64,000 nt of DNA, taken from positions 107,708,557 through 107,772,556 of the forward strand of contig OZ018321.1 in assembly GCA_963969495.1 (NCBI GenBank), given 5' to 3'. The notes beneath the pieces are model-generated. The model did no database searches. It had not been told where the DNA came from and worked only from the letters and a program-made list of their open reading frames with translations. Below, piece by piece: positions 57,087-64,000 of the stretch (positions are counted from its first letter, which is position 1; each line of letters opens with the position of its first letter). This DNA is from Ceratothoa steindachneri (lineage: Eukaryota > Arthropoda > Malacostraca > Isopoda > Cymothoidae). A program made the position numbers and the translations under genes.

Positions 57087-59132
57087 GTGATAGACATGGC
57101 CCTTGAGGAAACCCATCCTCAGAGAGTAGGGTCTTCCATGGGGGAGAATCCGGGCTCAGCGCCAAGCACCGAATCTGAATCCGCCCCTATGCAAGTTCCT
57201 CCTCAAACGGCTGAGGGCTCCGAGGCAGTACAAGGAGGGGAGGGATCTCTTCCAACCGGTGCCCCTGCGACCACCAGGACCTTCTCCATTTCGGAGAAGG
57301 AACTGGCTGAGGCCGGTCCATCTGGCCTAGGGGCTCCTTCGGGCGGAGATGAGAAGCAAGTTCATTCCCCGCCCCCCCCTTCCTAAAAAGAAGAAGAGAA
57401 AAAAAGACTAAGAAAACTCGGGGCTCCTCTCCATCGGCGGGGGATGCGGGGACGGATGGGGTCTGCTGCCACTTTGGCAAGCAACCAAGCCAAGATCGGC
57501 ACATCCGGCCCCTCTGCCCCCCCGGGTGCGGAGCCCCTGACTATGACAAAGACCAAATATGCACAGGGCGGAGCCTCGATGACATTGGGGCCCCTCATTC
57601 AGAGGTTTCCTGGTCTTTTCGAGCCCGCTGGCTTCAAACGCTTCCTCGTTATTCGCTCTACTGATGGCATCATGTTGGCCAAGGGCAACATGATCCATCT
57701 TAGGACAGGATTAGCTAGTGCAATTGGTAGAGAGCCGAAGGTGACCCGTTTCTCGGAAGGGAGCCTTCTGGCAAATGCGGCGAATCCTGCCGAGGTGGCC
57801 AAGATAAGTGGTCTTCGGACACTTCATGGCACCCCGGTGAGTGTGACGCCGCACTCTACCATGAACTTTTTGAAAGGAGTAGTTTATGTGAGGGAACTCG
57901 TTGACTACTCCATTGAAGACATCACCTTAGAGCTGGCCGACCATGGGGCGGTCAAGGTTGAACGTGTGATTAGAAAACATGGAGGGGCCTCGAGACCCAC
58001 CCCTACACTTCGTCACGTTCGACTGTGACAAGCTCCCTGAGGCGGTGTGTGCCGGTTGGTACCACTACCGCGCGAAGGCATTTGTGCCACTGCCGTGGCG
58101 GTGCTATTACTGTAACCGCTTCGGCCATACGAATCGTTCTTGTAGACGTGCAAAGTCGGGGTCACCCGAAGTTTGTGTAAATTGCTCCAAGGCCGCACAC
58201 GATAAGTCTAAATCGTGTGTGGCCAAGAGTGTCAATTGCGGAGAGCCGCAGCCTGCTTCTTCGAAGCAATGTGGTGCATATCTCCTTGAGAAAGAAATCC
58301 TGGCCGTTCAGGCCCAGGATCGACTCTCATTCCGCGAGGCTAAGGAATTGGTCCTGGCGCGTCCGGCTCTGCCTTGGAGGTCAAATGCCTCAATAGTTAG
58401 AAAGGCACCCTCTGCTCCTGGCCCATCCAGGCCAACGAGCACGGTTGTTTCCGCGCCCATTCGGAGCTCTTGTGCGGGCTCTACTCAACCCGGCGCTCCC
58501 CTGGTAAAGCTGGCGGCAAAAAGGGTTCATACCCAGCCCCGGCTAAAACCAGGGCTCCCCCCTCTTCCCCCATCGTGACCGTTTCCCATAAGGCGAAACG
58601 GCCACGCTCCTCCACCGAGTCGTTAGACTCACATTGGGCAACAGCCCCAAAGCTGATCGCCAGTCCATCTTTCAGGGTTCCTAAAGCTGTCCCCCGAATG
58701 GAAGACAGCATCAAAGGAGATTCGGCTCCTTCGCCCACCCCTAGTGGTGGAGCGAGTGGCTCGGAGACGGTGGTTCCTCGAAAAGAGGGCCCTTCGCCTC
58801 CGAAGCCGCAACGCCCACCTAAGGTTTCGAGGCGGAGGGGGGAAAAGACTCGCATGGCGAGCCCAACCTCCCCCAATAAGTCCTCGAAGGCGACAGTGCC
58901 TTCAGTGCTTTGTCCGGCCGACAGCGCCTGGGGTTCTGCCTCCGAGAAGCGTACGGCCATTCCCGTGAGGGTCTTCTGTTCGAGGAGGGCCCCGCGTCTG
59001 CTCCGAGCTAGGCCTGGAGGGCATATTCCTTCAAGGGAATTGCCGTGGACTCCGGGCCAACTGGGAGGAGCTGCGGAGGCTCGTTTCGTCCCGTTCACCG
59101 TTAGCTATCTTTTTTGCAGGAGACCATGCTAG
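57087..59132 (+). pseudogene. Copy E ORF1
   Basis: The N-terminal part (57,087-57,386) is followed by a frameshift inside the C-run and lysine tract near 57,375. 57,444-58,028 carries PGLFEPAGFKRFLVIRS and VDYSIEDITLELADHG. Another shift at about 58,005 leads to the zinc knuckles: CYYCNRFGHTNRSC, CVNCSKAAHDKSKSC, and SVNCGEPQPASSKQC with the first Cys changed to Ser and the His to Gln. The C-terminal tail runs in a further frame to 59,132, past the start of the endonuclease frame, showing that ORF1 and ORF2 overlap in this family. Confidence 0.85.
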
Positions 59133-62100
59133 GCGAGTGCAGCCTGCCCGCCCTCCCGAGCTATATGGGTCTTGCGACCCCACCACCACGGGATGGCCGA
59201 GCGGGGGGATGCGCGGTTCACACCTGGCATGATGTCTCCGTTCTTCCTTTCTCTTTAGATAACTCCTTTCAGGCATTGGCTGTGCAGCTGCACCTGGATA
59301 GGAGGTATACTATCATTTCTGCGTACATTCCACCGTCAGCTGACTTCTACGCGGGGGACTTTTGCCGCGTCGTGGCACGGTTGCCGAGGCCCTTTCTCTT
59401 GCTTGGAAATCTGAACGGTATGCATCCTCCTAGGGGACAAGTCCTTGCCGATCTGATCGAAGAGCTTGAGATAGGTGTCCTAAACGTGGATGAGTTTACG
59501 CATCACTGCCCGAGAACCGCTTCATTTTCTTTCCTTGACCTATCTTTGTGCTCTTCGGATGCACAGCCTGATTTTGATTGGGGGGTGGTTGATGACCTCC
59601 ATGGTAGTGATCACTTTCCCATTCAAATATGATTTTCAGGGCAACTGCCGCCTGAGAGCCTACCTCGGTGGCCTGGTTTTCATGAAATGACTGAATTCTC
59701 TATCTCAGTCGAGGACTTTAGGTCGGTAGATGAGGCCGTTGAGTTCTTCACCGGCAACCTCATCGCTGCGGGCCTGACTACTATTCCTAGAACGTATGGC
59801 CGTTTTGCACGCCGATCACTCCCATGGTGGTCGGCCGAGTGTGAGACGGCCCTCAAACAGAAGCATTATGCCTACATGCGCTATAAGCGCATTTAAGCTT
59901 TGGTATATTTCGAAGCACGCCCGCCGCCCTTCTTGGGGGGCATACGTGTCTTCACTTAACGGGAAGACCTCTTTAGCAGAGGTGTGGAAGCGAGTCAAAA
60001 GGATTCGGGGCAAGTTCTCGCAGGACGCCCCTCCGGTTCTCCTGGAGAATGGGACCGCAATCTCGGACCCTGCGTCCGTGGCGGAATCCTTCGAGACCGC
60101 TTATTCCGCATTCTCTAGCTGGGATGCTGCTCTTAGCATTCAATGCACCTTGTGATGTCGACGAAGGCTGCCGGCTGGACTTTACCTCCAGAGGCGGAGA
60201 ACCCTTTAACGACAAGTTTACTGTGAGTGATTTGCGCTCTGCTCTTGTTTCGTGCGCGGACACCGCCCATGGTCCAGACGATGCCCCGTACGCCATGCTT
60301 CGACACCTGGGTGAGCGAGGCATGGTCTTTCTGTTAGATTTTTTCAACAGGATCTGGGTGGAGGGTCTTCTCCCGGATTCCTGGTGAATCGCTACTGTGC
60401 TCGCCTTTCGCAAACCGGGGAGAGATCACTCTACTCCGACCGGTTTTCGCCCAATCTCTCTAACCTCTTGCGTGTGCAAGTTGATGGAGAAATCGGTAAA
60501 TGTTAGATTAGCCTTTTTCCTGGACAGTGGAGGCCATCTGTCTTCTGCACAGTGTGGCTTCCACAAGTTTCACTCCACGTCGGATGCTCTGCTCCGACTG
60601 GAAAATGCCGTCTACGAGGCCTTCCATCGTAGACAGCACTACGCCACGGTGTTTTTTGATCTGGATCAAGCTCATGATACCGCTCTGTGATACGGTATCA
60701 TGGAGACTCCACACGATGGGGGCGAGGGGACGCCTCTCAATGTTTATATCTGAATTTTAGCGTTGATTCTGCGTACGGGTGGCGGGATCTCTCTTCGGCC
60801 CAAAGGAGCAGGAAGAGGGTGTCCCGCAGGAAAGTGTCCTCAGTGTAACACTCTTTGCCCCGATCATCAACGGCATCACCTCGGTGCTGCCGGAAGATGT
60901 TTTCGCTACGCTCTACGTGGACGCCCTTTCGATCTCTTTTGGCGCGGCTCAGATACGAACTCTGGAGCGTCGACTCCAACAGGTATTGAACCGCATCTCT
61001 CGCTATGCCGAAGCGCACAGGTTTCGGTTTTCTTTGGCCTATACTAAGTCGGTGCACTTTTACCGCCATCCACGGCTCCACCCGACCCAGATTTGTTTCT
61101 TAATGGTGTGCGCCTGGATGTGGTGGAATCGCACCGTTTCCTTGGTCATGTATTTGACCGACCCCTTACTTGGGAGGCTCATATTCGCAGCCTTAGGGTC
61201 TCTTGTCCCCGCGCCATGGATATTCTTCGTTCCGTGACGTTCAGCGTTTGGGCGCTGATAGGGCTACCGCCTTACTTTTTTACCGATCCTTTGTTCGTTC
61301 GAAGTTTGACTACGGATGCGAGTTTTATGTATCCGCAGCAGAGCGTTTATTGCGGAAGGTGGATTCGATCCACAGCCGAGCGTTTATTGCGGAAGGTGGA
61401 TTCGATCCACCACACCGGCCTTCGCTTGCGACCGGTGCCTTCCGCACTTCCCCCATTGAGAGCCTGTTGGTCGATGCTGGGGTTTCCACTCGCTCTACGC
61501 CGCGTGCAGTGCATTACCTGCCTGTACGCGCGAGCCCGGCGCCTCCCTCAGTCGCCAACAGCTCTCACTGCTTCCACAGCTGATCTCCTCGGTGTCTATG
61601 TCGCCGTGCGACGCCAGTATACCCTAAGCCCTTTGGTTTTAGTGCCAGGAAACTCCTTCGAGAGTTAGGTATAGCTTTCGGGCCGGTGGTGCCGCTGGTT
61701 CTGCCGAGGACGCCACCCTGGAGGGTACAACATTTAGCTATTTGTCGCCACGCCTCTGCTCCAAAAGCTTGTACAGCGCCGGGAGTACTGCGTTCGACCT
61801 TTTGGGGGCACGCCTCGTGTCACGCTGGAACCGTACCAGTGTATACGGATGGCTCTAAGTGCAAAGAGGGGATCGGCTTCCACGCCGTATCTCCTCTGTT
61901 TGATCTCAACCGGGCTCTGCCAGGCGCTGCGTCTGTCTTCTCGGCCGAGTAATGCACCACTCGGTACGGAAGATTACGCGACGTGCCCCGTTCGGAGACC
62001 GGATTGTGATCTATAGCGACTCACAAAGCGCCCTGAGTGCTCTCGGGGCATTGGAATCTCCGCATCCCCTCGTTCGCGATATCCGTGACGCCACGGTTTT

Positions 62101-62656
62101 GGCGAGCCGGGTGCATGTGTAGATTATCTTCTGCTGGGTTCCTGGACATGTAGGAATTGCGGGGAATGGGGGCGCCAAAGAGTCCGCGAGGACTCTGCGA
62201 TCAGACCAGCGTTTCACTCTTCCTAACACTGACTACATTGCAGGAATACGGGCAGCTCTTCGGATTGCTTGGCAAATAAGATCGGAGACGGTCGAAGGGA
62301 ACTTAAAGTTGCGTGCCATTGCATCGCGACTGTTCCCATGGACCTATCCCCCAATGCCGCGACGGCTATAGGTCGCCTTCTGTCGTCTCCGAATCGGACA
62401 CACTCCTGTGACGCATCGCCATTTGATGGAGCGCTCGCCTGCGCCCTATTGTGACGACTGCGTCATCCCCCAGACTGTTCGGCACATTCTTGTCGAATGT
62501 CCCAGTCTGGGTGATCTTCACGCACGTTACCTGTCCCGGTACCGGGATGGGCGGGGTCTCTACCGCCTGTCCCTTGTCCGCGGGACGAGTACGTGCATAT
62601 TGACTGGTGTACTTTTTGACCTTTGGGGGGAGGCCGGCCTTCTCCCTATTATTTAA
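59030..62656 (+). pseudogene. Copy E ORF2 (endonuclease, RT, RNase H)
   Basis: NCRGLRANWEELR (59,040) is followed by one extra T in a T-run near 59,110, before QETMLGE. The endonuclease continues with SAYIPPSADF, then LGNLNGMHPP where GDLNGRHP is expected (catalytic Asp changed to Asn, 59,403), and GSDHFPI (59,608). The linker has a deletion near 59,890. The RT has FFDLDQAHDTAL (60,654) and EGVPQESVLS (Gly to Glu). YVDA replaces YVDD (60,917), a lost catalytic Asp. RNase H has YTDGSK (61,840), a damaged YSDSQSA (62,015) and a deletion before GAKES (62,170). The C-terminal C-x2-C...H...C is intact in 62,408-62,656. Confidence 0.86.
61341..61414 (+). repeat. 37-bp tandem duplication in copy E
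   Basis: gagcgtttattgcggaaggt plus the next 17 bases occurs twice (61,341 and 61,378). The length is not a multiple of three, so it shifts the frame of ORF2. Confidence 0.9.
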
Positions 62657-62900
62657 GCATTGTTTTTTTTGGTTGGGGGGAGGTTGCTTTTTTTTTTTTT
62701 TTTTCCTTAAGGTTCCACGCCCCTGTGCCGGGGCAACCTCCGCCTGACGCAGGAGCTTGCTTCCTTTCCCCCTTTTGGAGTGTTTTTCGTCTCTTTAATT
62801 TTATTTTAAAGTAGCCTAGAACTATGCTAGTTTTAATACGGCCACTAATATCTAAGTAGGCAGTCGCCAGATGAGCTCTTAAAAAAAAAATAATAAAATA

Positions 62901-63437
62901 TTCCCCAATGCCGCGAAGATTCAGGTTGCTTTCTGTCCTCTCCGAATTGGACATACTCGCGGGACGCACCGCCATTTGATGGAGCGCTCGCCAGCGCCCT
63001 ACTGTGAAGACTGCGTTGTCCCCCAGACTGTTCGGCACATTCTTGTTGAATGTCCCAGTCTGGGCGATCTCCGTGCACGTTACCTGTCCCAGTACTGGGA
63101 TGGGCGGGGTCGTTTCTGCCTGTCCCTTGTACTCGGGACGAGTTCGTGCACATTGACTGGGAGCAAGCCGGCCTTCTCCCCTTTATTTAACTAGCTGTTT
63201 GTTTTATTTTTGTTGTTTTCTTTATAGGTCGCACGTTCCTGCGCCGGGGGGTGGGGAGGCGGACCTCCCCCCAACGCCGGAGCTTGCTTCCTCCTTGTCG
63301 CTATTTTCCCTTTTTATTGTTGTTCTTTTTTGCATATTCTTATTTCAAAGTAGCCTAGTGCTAGGTTGTCGTGAGTGCGGCGACTTGTGACCAAGTGGGT
63401 ATTCGCCAGATAGGCTCCTAAAATAATTAAAAAAAAA
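62901..63437 (+). mobile_element. I-group fragment G, 5' truncated, host of copy E
   Basis: Begins at ccaatgccgcgaag in the RNase H/C-terminal linker. It encodes the intact C-terminal Cys/His motif (PAPYCEDCVVPQTVRHILVEC, open 62,976-63,194), then a 3' UTR with AGCCTA-gtgc-TAGG (63,352-63,365), hairpin 2 GGCGA/TCGCC (63,379 and 63,404 regions) and an A tail to 63,437. Its 5' tip lies on the other side of copy E at 56,092-56,102. Confidence 0.8.
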
Positions 63438-64000
63438 TTCATTCACTTCCAAGTTCCAGCACTTCGGGGTGCTGATGGGGCTGATTACCGCTCCATTGTT
63501 CGTTTAAAGCTATACCAGAATCTATTTTTAAGCATTAGCCACTGAGATTGAATTGAGGAAGGTGGTCTCGATCCACCACACTGTCCCCGTTTAGCGGCCC
63601 GTGCCTTCCGCGCATCTATAGAGAGCCCCCTTGATAATACTGGAGATATGCCGCTTGGTCTGTGCCGTACATAATGCATTATACTCTTCTACTCGCGAGC
63701 GCAGTCTCTCCCTCATTTGCCAATTTCTCTCATTTCATCTGTAACCGCTTTCGATGGGGTCTCTTCCGTCGCGAGACGCCAATTATATCCTAAACTTTTC
63801 GGATCTAGGGCAAGGCAAGTGTTTTGAGAGCTTGATGTATATTTTGGGCCGGTGGCGCAGATAGTTCTGCGCAGGACGCCATCATGGAGGTTCCCAAATT
63901 TTCTACAGATCTGGGAATACTGTATTCGAACTTCTTGGAGAACACGTCCTCTCACGCTGGCGCCGTTGGATTATACTCGGATGGCTCCATATCTGAAGAG
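63438..64000 (+). pseudogene. I-group fragment H (older host copy, right part)
   Basis: Continues fragment F: the RT C-terminal region (cacttcggggtgctgatggg, the ggtctcgatccaccacac block, the cgtgccttccgcgc block). It runs through the connection to RNase H and reaches LYSDGSISEE, the first RNase H catalytic Asp, at the right edge. Many frameshifts are present. It extends beyond the window. Confidence 0.78.

Larger units (their letters stand above)
56103..62900 (+). mobile_element. I-group retrotransposon copy E, near full length
   Basis: About 6.8 kb, from ccccggggtgcagcgatttg to an A-rich tail (62,879-62,900), bounded by a near-perfect 13-bp target duplication. The layout is the same as copy C, but it keeps the endonuclease start and the longer 5' UTR. 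Hairpin 1 of the 3' UTR is AGCCTA-gaac-TATGCT (one mismatch) and hairpin 2 is GGCCAC/GTCGCC. Frameshifts and stops occur throughout, and a 37-bp tandem duplication at 61,341-61,414 disrupts the RT C-terminus. Confidence 0.87.

Noticed and set aside
58481..59098. 205-codon open frame on the minus strand
   Set aside because: It lies antisense to the ORF1 tail of copy E and recurs antisense at the same place in copies C and D. It is a shadow of GC-rich sense codons with no recognisable domain.
61338..61414. ggattcgatcc repeats as tRNA B boxes
   Set aside because: They are codons of the I-group RT C-terminus present in every copy, with no A box at tRNA spacing.

Overview
This is a stretch of eukaryotic, almost certainly arthropod, nuclear DNA made almost entirely of transposable elements in various stages of decay. 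I recognise no host gene, tRNA or rRNA. The mix of LINEs (I-group, CR1-group), Penelope-like, hAT, mariner/Tc1, LTR and tRNA-derived SINE remnants, with long (AT)n, (CA)n and (GA)n arrays, resembles decapod crustacean genomes. That placement is inference; nothing in the window fixes the species.

The dominant repeat is one family of I-group non-LTR retrotransposon. Its full copy is about 6.6 kb: a GC-rich 5' UTR starting near cccgtaagg; ORF1 with a lysine-rich tract and three zinc knuckles; an overlapping ORF2 with AP endonuclease, reverse transcriptase (YVDD), RNase H and a C-terminal Cys/His motif; and a 3' UTR with two small hairpins before a short A tail. The copies are A (5.64-8.74 kb, inverted duplicate at its head), B (14.77-21.56 kb, split by a younger LINE), B2 (21.89-22.92 kb), C (25,340-31,985, full length, perfect 14-bp target duplication), D (40.27-46.66 kb, 5' truncated), E (56,103-62,900, nearly full length), plus fragments F/H and G around E and several short pieces. 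Every copy carries stops, frameshifts or deletions.

The standout is at 16.8-20.7 kb: a CR1-group LINE with an uninterrupted 994-codon ORF inserted into dead copy B. Its N-terminus is a hydrophobic leader ending in a perfect 2A ribosome-skipping motif (GDIELNPG/P), upstream of a complete endonuclease-RT. Its 5' UTR holds two 68-bp tandem units, each with an internal hairpin.

Other regions: 2.56-5.06 kb, a hAT transposase relic carrying a nested non-autonomous hAT; 9.3-11.6 kb, two mariner-superfamily relics and an antisense LTR fragment; 22.9-23.5 kb, a Tc1 piece; 23.62-24.62 kb, a candidate solo LTR; 33.2-34.8 kb, a Tc1 relic split by a tRNA-derived SINE, with a second SINE at 35.4-35.8 kb; 36.4-38.45 kb, another hAT relic; 39.4-40.25 kb, a Penelope-like tail with GIY-YIG remnant; 47.0-53.75 kb, two decayed CR1 elements, one with an SGNH-esterase ORF1; 54.35-55.14 kb, a long inverted-repeat (foldback) element; 55.7-64.0 kb, a three-level nest of I-group copies datable by nested target duplications.

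In function, only the 2A-LINE looks able to make its protein. The rest is a fossil record, useful for conserved RNA structures at element tails and for insertion order. Most retroelements lie in + orientation, whereas all recognised mariner/Tc1 relics and one of two hAT relics lie on -.
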